Shown here piece by piece: positions 1-7,000 of a DNA stretch of 8,294 nt. The position numbers were made by a program, and so were the translations under genes. The notes below the pieces were generated by a model, which saw only the letters and a program-made list of their open reading frames with translations, was not told the origin of the DNA and made no database searches. Source of the stretch: Treponema sp. (GTDB taxonomy: Bacteria; Spirochaetota; Spirochaetia; Treponematales; Breznakiellaceae); NCBI GenBank assembly GCA_031255615.1, contig JAIRSD010000002.1, forward strand, positions 1-8,294. Reading direction: 5' to 3'. Positions within the stretch are counted from its first letter, which is position 1. Each line of letters opens with the position of its first letter.

Positions 1-346
1 TTCGCCGCTAAAGCGGCTCGGGTTACATTTTTGCCAGGTCATTCCGCTGCGCTCTGTTCCAACGCCAAAACTCTGCCACAGTTTGTCGGCCCTGGAAAAT
101 GCTGCGCATTTCCTTATTCGGGCCGCCAAACCGTCGTAAACAGCCGGCTTCCCTGCCGCTTTCGTGCCGGGGAGTTTTTGTGGAGCAAAAACTCATGCAG
201 CGGCGCTCCCTGCGGAGTTGCCGCGTTCCCTGCGGCAACTCAGAAAAAACGAAACAGGGCGGCGTTTTGCCTCACAAGCCTCCGCGCCGCCGGGCCGGGA
301 TCGGGGCGTTGCTTGTCCAAGCCCCCGGTTTTGGACACAATGGGCC
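1..346. other. Gene-free left end, hairpin-rich intergenic DNA
   Basis: I see no convincing gene here. Several frames are open, but their translations are rich in Arg, Pro, Gly, Cys and Ser, match no family I know, and run straight through palindromes. Besides the two strong hairpins at 172-241 there is an imperfect one around 94-115 (GGAAAATGC against GCATTTCC). The string at 137-153 resembles the reverse complement of part of the tandem unit at 7891-7907 (about 14 of 17 positions by eye). The stretch is best read as dispersed-repeat DNA ahead of the gene at 347. No clear promoter or ribosome binding site for that gene was found. Confidence 0.6.
172..241. repeat. Hairpin-repeat cluster 1 (two GAGTT...AACTC hairpins)
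   Basis: There are two perfect hairpins. The first pairs GAGTTTTTG (172-180) with CAAAAACTC (186-194). The second pairs GAGTTGCCGC (215-224) with GCGGCAACTC (232-241). The 20-nt linker begins AT and contains TCCCTG. The same arrangement recurs at 1341-1411: the second hairpin is almost identical there, while the first has a different but still perfectly paired inner stem. Both copies continue with AGAA after the second hairpin. The cluster is therefore a copy of a dispersed hairpin element in the same orientation as the one at 1341. No coding function is supported. Confidence 0.75.
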
Positions 347-1291
347 ATGCGAGAACGGGGGCTGGGGATTTCGACGGCGGGGGCGCTCCGCAGGCTGCTG
401 TTGAACCGGCGGCTGCGGCCCCATATCCGGCGCTGCGCCGCTTCGATCTTCTATCATTTTTTCTTTTGCCAGTACCGGGCGGCTCTGGCCGGCAGGCTGA
501 AGATGCGGGGGCGGATTCCGGTTTCCCAGGTAGACCACGAGCTGGACGCTCTTATTCCCTTTGTGCCCGGCTGGGTTGGTGTGTACCTGGACTTTGTGGG
601 GTTCTGGGTGCGGATGCTGGGCTTTCTGTTGGGGCGTTTCGGCGGGAAAGGCCGGGGGGCGGCGGCGGATTTTTTGGATTCCATGGGGAGGCTCTACGCC
701 TTCGCGGGGGAGGTGTATCAACGGAATCTTTCCACCACCCGGCGGCCCTTTTACATTCGGCGGCCCCGCTTTCTTTTGATACACCTGGCGGACCCCCATT
801 TGATGTGTATTCCCAGCCTCCATGTGATGGTGGCGATCCATAGCTACACCCGCTTTGCCCGGATCATGGAGGAGCTTGAGGGGGGGGACGCCGGTTCCTC
901 CGGGGCTTCCCCGCTGGCGGCGGGGTTCCGCCGGGGGGCCCTGGACATTACCGAGGCGATTCTCTACGTCAAACAGCACAGCGTGAACTGCGTGGCCGCG
1001 GCGATGTACGCCATGACCCGCTTTGACGGTGCCGCATTTCCCCCGGAGGAGGCGGAACGCTTCGGGGCGGAGCTTTTCGCCGGGGACAGCGCCCGGACGG
1101 CGACCCTGCCCCGGATAGGCCCGGAGGCGGGGGAACGGGTGCGGGAGCATATCCTGGAACTTTACCGCCGCCTTTGCCGCCAGGCGGGGGCCGGGGAAGA
1201 CTGGGCGCGGCCTCTGCTGGACTTTCTGGAACCCCTGCGGAGGGGGGAGCGGCGGGGCCCTGCCCGGAGAACCGCCCCTCCCCGCCCCTGA
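347..1291 (+). CDS. Divergent PAP2-like (phosphatidic acid phosphatase type 2-like) protein
   Basis: This is a 314-residue protein if translation starts at ATG 347. The frame is open back to 164, but that part runs through hairpin repeats and reads as low-complexity, so I use 347. No good Shine-Dalgarno sequence precedes either start, so the start is uncertain. Hydrophobic stretches lie near residues 31-41 and 67-98. The key motif is IPSLHV at 155-160 (PSLH 156-159), which resembles the central PSxH motif of the PAP2 superfamily, with the basic sequence RRPFYIRRPR shortly before it (132-141). A second histidine, in YVKQHSVN (207-214), could be the catalytic His of the third motif, but the Asp expected four residues later is Cys215. 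PAP2 enzymes remove phosphate from, or transfer head groups between, lipids at the membrane. I infer a lipid-phosphate role here but not a substrate. The Arg/Pro-rich C-terminus (about 298-314) looks unstructured. A lineage-specific protein unrelated to PAP2 remains possible. Confidence 0.55.
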   Translation: MRERGLGISTAGALRRLLLNRRLRPHIRRCAASIFYHFFFCQYRAALAGRLKMRGRIPVSQVDHELDALIPFVPGWVGVYLDFVGFWVRMLGFLLGRFGGKGRGAAADFLDSMGRLYAFAGEVYQRNLSTTRRPFYIRRPRFLLIHLADPHLMCIPSLHVMVAIHSYTRFARIMEELEGGDAGSSGASPLAAGFRRGALDITEAILYVKQHSVNCVAAAMYAMTRFDGAAFPPEEAERFGAELFAGDSARTATLPRIGPEAGERVREHILELYRRLCRQAGAGEDWARPLLDFLEPLRRGERRGPARRTAPPRP

Positions 1292-1340
1292 GCAAAACGG
1301 CGGGGAGGCCGAACCAAAACGCTGCGCTTTCTGGTTTTGC

Positions 1341-1529
1341 GGAGTTTCGCGGAGCGAAACTCCATACGACGAGGAGATTCCCTGGAGTTGCCGCGCTCCG
1401 CGCGGCAACTCAGAAGGCGCAAGCCGTGCCGGCTTGCGCCCGCGCAAGGGATAGAAGCGGAACAAAAACCCGCAGGGTTTTTGTTAGAGCGGATAGCCCG
1501 GTTTTTTTGCGAAGCAAAAAAATGCGCCC
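1341..1529. repeat. Hairpin-repeat cluster 2 (five hairpins with conserved linkers)
   Basis: Five perfect hairpins follow one another: GGAGTTTCGC/GCGAAACTCC (1341-1363), GAGTTGCCGCG/CGCGGCAACTC (1385-1411), GGCGCAAGCC/GGCTTGCGCC (1416-1440), AACAAAAACCC/GGGTTTTTGTT (1461-1485) and TTTTTTTGC/GCAAAAAAA (1502-1522). The linkers include GCAAGGGATAG (1444-1454), GATAGCCCGG (1492-1501) and ATGCGCCC (1522-1529). The first two hairpins match cluster 1 (172-241); the last three and the linkers match cluster 3 (7944-8108). The flanks 1292-1340 and 1530-1618 hold no gene. A CAAAAC/GTTTTG inverted pair around 1315-1339 might act as a weak terminator for the PAP2-like gene, but it has no proper T-tract. 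Confidence 0.8.
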
Positions 1530-1618
1530 AACATATATGCGTCATGGGCTAAACTGAGCATCGTCGGCGGGCCGGACTCTGCTGGCGGCTTTCCCGGGAA
1601 CGTGGTAGCCTTGAGGCC

Positions 1619-2191
1619 ATGTGGAAATACTGTCCCTCCTGCGCCGGGGCGGAAATCCGGTTCGACGGCCTCCATCGATACTCCTGCCCGGCCTGCGGTT
1701 TCGTCTTCTACCAGAATACCGCCGCCGCTACCGGCTGCGTAATCCGGGGCAAACAGGGAATCCTGCTCCTGGTTCGTGGCAAGGAGCCCGCCAGGGGTAA
1801 GCTGGATCTTCCCGGCGGCTTTGTGGACCCCGGCGAGGGGGCGCTGGAAGGGCTGGTCCGGGAATTGCGGGAGGAAATCGGCTGGGTCCCGGAAGAATCT
1901 CCCGCCGGAGGAACATTGGGGATCCTTCCTCCGGGTTTTACCCTTTTCGCTTCCTTTCCCAACACCTACCCGTACCGGGGTACGATCTACCATACCTGCG
2001 ATATGTTCTTCGCCCTTAACGCTCCGGAACTGACGGACCGGGACCTGCGCCTTCAGGCGGGGGAAATCGGGGGGTTCCGGTTCGTGAAGCCGGAGGAGAT
2101 CAACATGGAAGACCTGGCCTTTGATTCGACCCGGCGGGCCCTGGGGGCCTATCTGGCGATCAGCCGGCCGCAGCCGTTTCAGAGCCGCTAA
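1619..2191 (+). CDS. Nudix hydrolase with N-terminal zinc ribbon
   Basis: This 190-residue protein should hydrolyse a nucleoside diphosphate linked to another group; the exact substrate cannot be read from the sequence. A zinc ribbon at the N-terminus is formed by CPSC (5-8) and CPAC (23-26), similar to the ribbon in NudC-type NADH pyrophosphatases and related Nudix proteins. The Nudix box spans 67-89. It has Gly67, Glu73 and the metal-binding core RELREEIG (81-88), matching GX5EX7REUXEEXGU except for Trp89 at the last hydrophobic position. PGGFVD (65-70) leads into the box. The protein is shorter than full NudC enzymes (about 250-260 residues) and I do not see the NudC SQPWPFPxS motif, so NudC itself is unlikely. 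The start is supported because the zinc ribbon begins at residue 5, though the only SD-like bases (GAGG, 1613-1616) are too close to ATG. Its TAA overlaps the stop of the convergent U32 gene. Confidence 0.88.
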   Translation: MWKYCPSCAGAEIRFDGLHRYSCPACGFVFYQNTAAATGCVIRGKQGILLLVRGKEPARGKLDLPGGFVDPGEGALEGLVRELREEIGWVPEESPAGGTLGILPPGFTLFASFPNTYPYRGTIYHTCDMFFALNAPELTDRDLRLQAGEIGGFRFVKPEEINMEDLAFDSTRRALGAYLAISRPQPFQSR

Positions 2192-4371
2192 TTTTCCTGT
2201 TTGTAAAAACCGTCTTTCCAATTAAAGCGGCTTGCGCCGGCCAGGGGCTGGGCGTTTTGGGCCGCCTTCATCAGGTCCCGGTACTGGACTTTTCTAAAGG
2301 AGGAACCGGGATTGCCGGGGCTGCCGCAGAGATCCAGGATAAAGCGGCTGAAACCGGCTTCCCGCAGAAAGGGGACCTTGTCCACAATGGAAAAGGGCCG
2401 CTGGGGGTATACGAAACTCCCCTCTCCTCCGGCGGCCAGCCGGAATTCTTCGTCTTGGCTGCCGGCAAAGGGGCCGAAATCGTAGAGTTTGCCTAGGTCG
2501 GCCCGGATACGGAACAGCGGAGGCCAGGCAAAGACCGTAACAAAGGCCCGGTTGCGGTAGGAGGGGTCGATGGTTTTTTCCAAATTCTGCCGGTTGTTTT
2601 CCAGGGGGGACACGAGATAACCGGCGCCCAGGGAAACGGCGAAGGAAGCGGCCCAGCGGTTAAATGCGTAGAGGCAGGGCCCCGCTATGATCCCCAGGGA
2701 TTTTGCGCCCTGTCTTCCCTCTCCCTTGCCGCCCCCCGTTCCCGGCGCGAGGCCCCTGCTGTCCGGGATACCGCGGAGATAGGAAAACTGGCCGGGGTTT
2801 TCGACCATGTATTGGCGGTACCCCTCTTCCTGCAAGGCCTTAAGGGACTCCTCCAGGAATCCCTCGTCCCCCTGGGGAAAGAAGGGATCCAGGCGGAGGA
2901 TGATTTCCCCCTTGTTAAAGGGGAGGGCTTCTTTTTTTTGTTTCCCCCTCCCCAGAAGCCGCGCCGCGTTCCGCCGGTTTAAATTCAAGATTACCCGTAT
3001 GGGCCGGGAGCTCTGGAGCATATAAAGGTCTTCAATATGCGGAACCGCGACGTAGAGTCCCTCGGGAAAGAAAAGCCCCGTTCCGGCGTTTTTTTTGCCC
3101 TGGGCGTTGATGGATTTTTCCGGGGCGGCGTCCCTGCCGGGGGCGCGGCGGGAAAGCGGACCGGAGATGACCGGAGGATAGCGCTTCGACATGGATTTAG
3201 TCTGGATAAGGTATACCGTATCGCCGGGCCCAAAGTTTTCGGGAATCGATATCCAAAATCCGCCTTCCCCGGAATCTTCGATCCCGGCGATCTTGTGGGA
3301 CTGCCGGCTGCTGTCGTCCGCCGAATGGAACCGCAGCGAATCCCCCAGCCGGGGGCTCAAGGATCCGGGGGGCAAAAGGCCCCGCCGCTCCGCCCCGGAA
3401 CCCTTGACCTTGAGGACGGCCCCCAGGGGAATCCCGGTCCCCCCGTCCTGGGAGGGGTTAAGCCAGTCCCCCGCCGGGGCCGCTCCGCCCTTCTGGGATC
3501 CGACAAAGTGAAATTCCGTCTTGGACCGGGCAAAGTCGTTGCGCAGTATCGCCGCAGCCTCTTCAATTTTTTTGCTTAGTTCCTCCTCCCCCGGCTCCGC
3601 CGCCAGGGTATCCAGGACCAGCCGGTAGGCGGAGACAACGGTCCCCACATACTCGGCGCTTTTCATCCGCCCCTCGATCTTTAAGGAATTGATCCCCGCC
3701 GCCGCCAGATCCGGGACCCGCCTGATAAGTTGCAGATCCCCGGGGCTGAAATAGTAGCCCCCGTCGTCTTCCCGGCGGTAGTAGCGGCGGCAGGCCTGGG
3801 TACACATGCCCCTGTTGGCGGATTTCCCCCCCAGGAAGCTGGAAAACAGGCAGAGCCCGGAAACGCTTACGCAGAGGGCCCCGTGGACAAAGACCTCCAG
3901 TTCCATGTTGGTGTTGGCCCGGCAGTCCCGCAGTTCCTCCAGGGAAAGTTCCCGGGCCAGAACGACCCGGGAAAAACCGTATTTGGAAAGGGCGTTGGCC
4001 CCCCGGGATCCGGCTATATTCATCTGGGTGGAGGCGTGGAGCTTTAGGGAAGGGAAACAATCCCGGACCATGGAGGCGACCCCAAAGTCCTGCACGATAA
4101 GGCCGTCGGGACCCAAGGCGGCAAGATACTTGAGGAGCTGGTACATCCGGTCCGATTCCCGCTGTTCAAAGACCGTATTTACCGTAACATAAAGTTTCCG
4201 GCCCCCGGCGTGGAGGGCCTTAAGGGCGGACTCAAATTGGGAGTAGCTGAAATTGGCGCTCCGCATACGGGCGTTAAAATTCCTTAGACCCAGGTATACC
4301 GCGTCGGCGCCCTCGGCCGCCGCGGCGTCCAGGGCTTCGGGACTTCCCGCGGGGGCCAGCAGTTCAACCAT
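2188..4371 (-). CDS. U32 family protein with C-terminal DUF3656-type region, RlhA-like hydroxylase
   Basis: This 727-residue protein begins with the typical U32 start LLAPAGSPEAL (4-14). The U32 signature lies at 159-177: Glu159, Phe161, HGALC (163-167) and GLC (172-174), then SS. Four cysteines, C167, C174, C190 and C194, have the CX6CX15CX3C spacing that holds an iron-sulfur cluster in studied U32 proteins. Several members once called collagenase-like peptidases are now known as RNA hydroxylases (RlhA on 23S rRNA, TrhP on tRNA U34) or ubiquinone hydroxylases (UbiU/UbiV). The length, with a long region after the catalytic half, fits the RlhA group (about 650 residues or more) better than the roughly 450-residue TrhP. 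I therefore infer RNA hydroxylation rather than proteolysis, but the exact target is open. The ATG overlaps the end of the upstream GH3 gene by 8 nt, with an AGAGAAG-like ribosome binding site inside that gene, so the two are probably translationally coupled. Confidence 0.88.
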   Translation of the reverse strand: MVELLAPAGSPEALDAAAAEGADAVYLGLRNFNARMRSANFSYSQFESALKALHAGGRKLYVTVNTVFEQRESDRMYQLLKYLAALGPDGLIVQDFGVASMVRDCFPSLKLHASTQMNIAGSRGANALSKYGFSRVVLARELSLEELRDCRANTNMELEVFVHGALCVSVSGLCLFSSFLGGKSANRGMCTQACRRYYRREDDGGYYFSPGDLQLIRRVPDLAAAGINSLKIEGRMKSAEYVGTVVSAYRLVLDTLAAEPGEEELSKKIEEAAAILRNDFARSKTEFHFVGSQKGGAAPAGDWLNPSQDGGTGIPLGAVLKVKGSGAERRGLLPPGSLSPRLGDSLRFHSADDSSRQSHKIAGIEDSGEGGFWISIPENFGPGDTVYLIQTKSMSKRYPPVISGPLSRRAPGRDAAPEKSINAQGKKNAGTGLFFPEGLYVAVPHIEDLYMLQSSRPIRVILNLNRRNAARLLGRGKQKKEALPFNKGEIILRLDPFFPQGDEGFLEESLKALQEEGYRQYMVENPGQFSYLRGIPDSRGLAPGTGGGKGEGRQGAKSLGIIAGPCLYAFNRWAASFAVSLGAGYLVSPLENNRQNLEKTIDPSYRNRAFVTVFAWPPLFRIRADLGKLYDFGPFAGSQDEEFRLAAGGEGSFVYPQRPFSIVDKVPFLREAGFSRFILDLCGSPGNPGSSFRKVQYRDLMKAAQNAQPLAGASRFNWKDGFYKQEN

Positions 4372-6589
4372 GGGCGTACTTCTCTACCCGGCCGTCTTTT
4401 ATAACCCCGCCCCAGTTAAGGCCGAAGGCAAAGTCCCAGACATTGCCGCAGCTATCGGTGTAGGGGATCATATCGCGGGTCCCGTCTTCAGCCTGATTTT
4501 CCACGGTCTCCATGTCCCGCGGCATTTGGAAGGGAAGCAGGGCGGATGGCTCCGCCTTTCCGGTGATGATGTCCAGCAGGGCCCGCGGTTCGACGGAAAA
4601 GGTCAGGAGGATGGCGTCGGCGCCGGCTTCAAACTCGGCGGCTGTAAAGGGATTGGCAGTCTGGATAACGGCGATTACCGGCTTGGCGCCCATCTTTTTT
4701 TTGGTATCCAGCAGGAGATCCAGGTCCCCCTCGTTGGAGGCCGAGGCGGTTTTGCCCCGGAAGGAGCGGTCGTCGTTTCCGGCGATATTTTTCTCCCTGG
4801 CGCCGGCGGCCTTATAGGGCCGGTACTGGAGGCTTATGGGAATATAACCCTGGTCCTTCGAATACCCGGACCCCACGCTTTTGGGGGATTCCATAAAGCA
4901 GATCGCGCAGTCCGCATCTTCCGGGCTTGTTGCAAGGTCAACATACTCGGCGGCGATTTTTGGATTCAGGGGATCGATATCCTGTTCCGGGGTGGCAAGG
5001 CCGAAGAAGTTGGTCCCCGCATTAAGATGCCGCTTGGGTACATAGACCTTGGGCCTGCCCTTGAGGGGCAGGGCGGAGCCGGTGTTTTTCAGCATGACGA
5101 TGCTGCGGAGCTGGGCCTGGAAACCCGCAAGGAAAAATTCTTTTTTCTCCGGCCCCTCCCCGAGCTTCTCCGGGTCCGTGTAGGGGTTTTCAAAGAGGCC
5201 GGTCCGGAAGAAATTCCGCAGCAGCCTTTTCGCGGACTGGACGAAACGGTTCCGCATGAACTCCTCGCCGTACTCCCCGACCCCCTTGGCGTAGGCCTCC
5301 AGCACCGGGCCCTTGTCGTTATTCCCCCCGAACTGATCGGCCCCGGCCATGAGGATCTTGTAATGCCGGTCCGCCACGCTGAGGTTTTCCACACCCCAGC
5401 ACTTGCCGCTGAAGAAAATGTCCACCGGTCCTGGATCCGCGGTTATGCCCCAATCGGTGCAGACCACCCCATCGTAACCGTATTTTTCCCGGAGCAGATC
5501 CGTGATGATATACTTGTTGTAGGAGTTCCCCACATTTTCCCCGTATTTCCGGTCCATGTCCCAGGAAATGGTGTAGTAGGGCATTACCGCGGCGGCCCGG
5601 CGGGTTTTCCCCTCCAGCTTGAAGGCCCCTTCGGTAAAGGGCTTAAGGTGATCCTCCTCCCTTCCGCCGGGATAAACCGCGTACTTCCCGTACCCGTAGT
5701 GGGCGTCCCTGCCCCCCTCCCCGGAACCGCCGCCGGGCCAATGCTTGACCATGGCGTTCACGCTGCCGAATCCCCAGCCGCCGGCAATTTCCTGGTCCGC
5801 CGGGGAGCTCTGGAAACCGTCGCAGTAGGCCCGGGCAAGATCGACGGCAAGCCCTATCCCCTCCCCGAAGGTGCCGTTGAACCGGGACCACCGGGGTTCG
5901 GAGCCCAGATCCACCTGGGGGGAAAGGGCGGTGGTAATACCCATGTCCCGGTACTCCCGGGAGGCTATTTCGCCGAAGCGGCGGACCAGGGCGGGATCAA
6001 AGGCCGCCGCCAGTCCCAGGGAGTCGGGCCACCGGGAAATATCCCCCCCGGCGCCCATGTCGTATTCCGCGGTGGCCGCGATGGTATGCCGGGGATCGGA
6101 ACTTATGTTAATGGGAATGCCAAGACCCAGCCCCTCCGCGAAAGCCTGGGCCCGGTTGTTCCACCGGGCCGCGGCGGCGCTGCTTTCAACCTGGGCCAGC
6201 AGCACATGCCGGACATGATCGTTCTTCAAAAAATTTTTCTGGGCCTCCGTAAGGTCCCAGACATGCTCCCTGGTATCCTTCTCCTCCCCTTTCAGGTAGC
6301 CCAGGGCCGCGAAGGGATTCACCCGGGTAATCGCCTGGTGGGAACTGTAAAGCATGAGCCCGGCGATTTCCTCGATGCTCAGCCGGGAGGCCAGGTCCGC
6401 GATCCGTTCCTCCCAGGGAAGCCGCCAGTCTTCGTAGGGGTCCAAAACACCGTTCCGGTTTAGATCCTTAAAGGCAAAACCGTCCGCCGTCAGAATATTT
6501 TTTTCCGTCTCCGCCCCCAGGACGGGCCCCCCCTCGTTGAGGTACAGAACATAGCCGTCTTTTTGGATTTTCCTAAATTTTTCCGCCAT
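4364..6589 (-). CDS. Glycoside hydrolase family 3 (beta-glucosidase-like), cytoplasmic
   Basis: This 741-residue enzyme should cleave non-reducing terminal beta-linked sugars. I cannot tell glucosidase from xylosidase or another specificity. The N-terminal TIM barrel shows EPRWSRFNGTFGEG (231-244), the substrate-binding KHWPGG (282-287) and GVVCTDWG (374-381), in which Asp379 sits at the GH3 nucleophile position. The second domain starts around RSIVMLKNTGSALPL, typical of GH3_C, and later has GKAEPSALLPFQMP. No fibronectin-III tail is evident. DLNRNGVLDPYE (42-53) matches a calcium-binding EF-hand loop, with Asp/Asn/Asn/Asp/Glu at loop positions 1, 3, 5, 9 and 12; similar loops are known in some GH3 enzymes. 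There is no signal peptide or lipobox, so it probably acts on imported oligosaccharides in the cytoplasm. A good AGGAGG lies 9 nt before the ATG. It is the first gene of a likely two-gene transcript with the U32 gene and is divergent from thioredoxin. Confidence 0.92.
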   Translation of the reverse strand: MAEKFRKIQKDGYVLYLNEGGPVLGAETEKNILTADGFAFKDLNRNGVLDPYEDWRLPWEERIADLASRLSIEEIAGLMLYSSHQAITRVNPFAALGYLKGEEKDTREHVWDLTEAQKNFLKNDHVRHVLLAQVESSAAAARWNNRAQAFAEGLGLGIPINISSDPRHTIAATAEYDMGAGGDISRWPDSLGLAAAFDPALVRRFGEIASREYRDMGITTALSPQVDLGSEPRWSRFNGTFGEGIGLAVDLARAYCDGFQSSPADQEIAGGWGFGSVNAMVKHWPGGGSGEGGRDAHYGYGKYAVYPGGREEDHLKPFTEGAFKLEGKTRRAAAVMPYYTISWDMDRKYGENVGNSYNKYIITDLLREKYGYDGVVCTDWGITADPGPVDIFFSGKCWGVENLSVADRHYKILMAGADQFGGNNDKGPVLEAYAKGVGEYGEEFMRNRFVQSAKRLLRNFFRTGLFENPYTDPEKLGEGPEKKEFFLAGFQAQLRSIVMLKNTGSALPLKGRPKVYVPKRHLNAGTNFFGLATPEQDIDPLNPKIAAEYVDLATSPEDADCAICFMESPKSVGSGYSKDQGYIPISLQYRPYKAAGAREKNIAGNDDRSFRGKTASASNEGDLDLLLDTKKKMGAKPVIAVIQTANPFTAAEFEAGADAILLTFSVEPRALLDIITGKAEPSALLPFQMPRDMETVENQAEDGTRDMIPYTDSCGNVWDFAFGLNWGGVIKDGRVEKYAHG

Positions 6590-6598
6590 AATACCCCG

Positions 6599-6604
6599 CC
6601 TCCT
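6599..6604 (-). promoter_or_regulatory. Ribosome binding site of the GH3 gene
   Basis: On the reverse strand this reads AGGAGG, a perfect anti-16S match, with a 9-nt spacer to the ATG at 6589. It supports that start. Confidence 0.85.
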
Positions 6605-6629
6605 ATACTTTTATCGACCAGATACCTTT

Positions 6630-6635
6630 ATTATA
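6630..6635 (-). promoter_or_regulatory. Probable -10 box for the GH3-U32 transcript
   Basis: The reverse strand reads TATAAT exactly. Transcription would start near 6622, about 18-23 nt before the AGGAGG. No good -35 hexamer stands out upstream, so the promoter may need an activator or be weak. The box overlaps the proposed thioredoxin -10 on the other strand. Confidence 0.5.
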
Positions 6636-6637
6636 CT
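6632..6637 (+). promoter_or_regulatory. Possible -10 box for thioredoxin
   Basis: TATACT lies 20 nt before the thioredoxin AGGAGG. The -35 is poor (perhaps TTATCG at 6611-6616, with a short spacer). The assignment is tentative, but this is the only AT-rich gap in front of the gene. Confidence 0.4.
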
Positions 6638-6657
6638 TAATATCTGCCCTTGATTAC

Positions 6658-6663
6658 AGGAGG
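6658..6663 (+). promoter_or_regulatory. Ribosome binding site of thioredoxin
   Basis: AGGAGG sits 4 nt before ATG 6668. It decides the start: an in-frame TTG at 6650 lies upstream of this site and would add six residues (MITGGI) that thioredoxins do not need. Confidence 0.85.
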
Positions 6664-6667
6664 AATT

Positions 6668-6991
6668 ATGAGTAAGGGAATAAATATTACCAGCGAAAAT
6701 TTCGAGTCCGAGGTCCTCGCCTCCCCTGTGCCGGTGCTGATAGATTTTTGGGCCGAATGGTGCGGCCCCTGTAGGATGATCGGCCCCCTCATCGACCAGC
6801 TCGCCGGGGAATACGAAGGCCGGCTTAAGGTAGGCAAGGTAAACGTGGACGAACAGGGGGATTTGGCGGGCCGCCATGGTGTTGTGTCCATCCCCACCCT
6901 CGTCGTCTACAAGGAAGGCGCCGTCGTGCAGAAACAGGTCGGGGCCGCCCCCAAGCAGCAGATCGAGGCCCTGTTCAAGGACCTGGTTTAG
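6668..6991 (+). CDS. trxA: Thioredoxin
   Basis: This 107-residue protein is a standard-length cytoplasmic thioredoxin, a dithiol reductant recycled by thioredoxin reductase that keeps protein cysteines reduced. The active site WCGPC lies at 31-35, preceded by VLIDFWAE (23-30), the usual beta-strand. The conserved cis-proline is in SIPTL (74-78, Pro76). The C-terminal helix [10 protein letters not shown] completes the fold. There is no signal peptide, which argues against an exported thiol-disulfide protein. It is transcribed away from the GH3-U32 pair and appears monocistronic: no gene follows, and intron-like sequence starts 9 nt after the TAG. I see no conventional terminator before that sequence. 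Confidence 0.96.
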   Translation: MSKGINITSENFESEVLASPVPVLIDFWAEWCGPCRMIGPLIDQLAGEYEGRLKVGKVNVDEQGDLAGRHGVVSIPTLVVYKEGAVVQKQVGAAPKQQIEALFKDLV

Positions 6992-7000
6992 CGGCCCCCC

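Noticed and set aside
23..238. Small reverse-strand ORF of 71 codons
   Set aside because: It covers both cluster 1 hairpins and has no ribosome binding site or motif.
313..341. TTGTCC-N17-CACAAT as a promoter for the PAP2-like gene
   Set aside because: The hexamers are poor and the start site would fall on the ATG; not enough to call.
164..346. N-terminal extension of the PAP2-like gene to ATG 164
   Set aside because: The extra 61 codons cross the hairpin repeats and look like non-coding DNA.
272..1465. Reverse-strand frame of 397 codons across the PAP2-like gene and repeats
   Set aside because: It is Pro/Arg-rich without any family motif and runs through hairpin clusters; a compositional shadow.
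4253..6463. Long forward-strand open frame (736 codons) antisense to the GH3 gene
   Set aside because: It mirrors the GC-rich third positions of GH3, has no recognisable motif, and GH3 has complete catalytic motifs and a strong ribosome binding site.
6650..6667. Upstream TTG start for thioredoxin
   Set aside because: The AGGAGG lies between the TTG and ATG 6668, and standard thioredoxin length fits the ATG.
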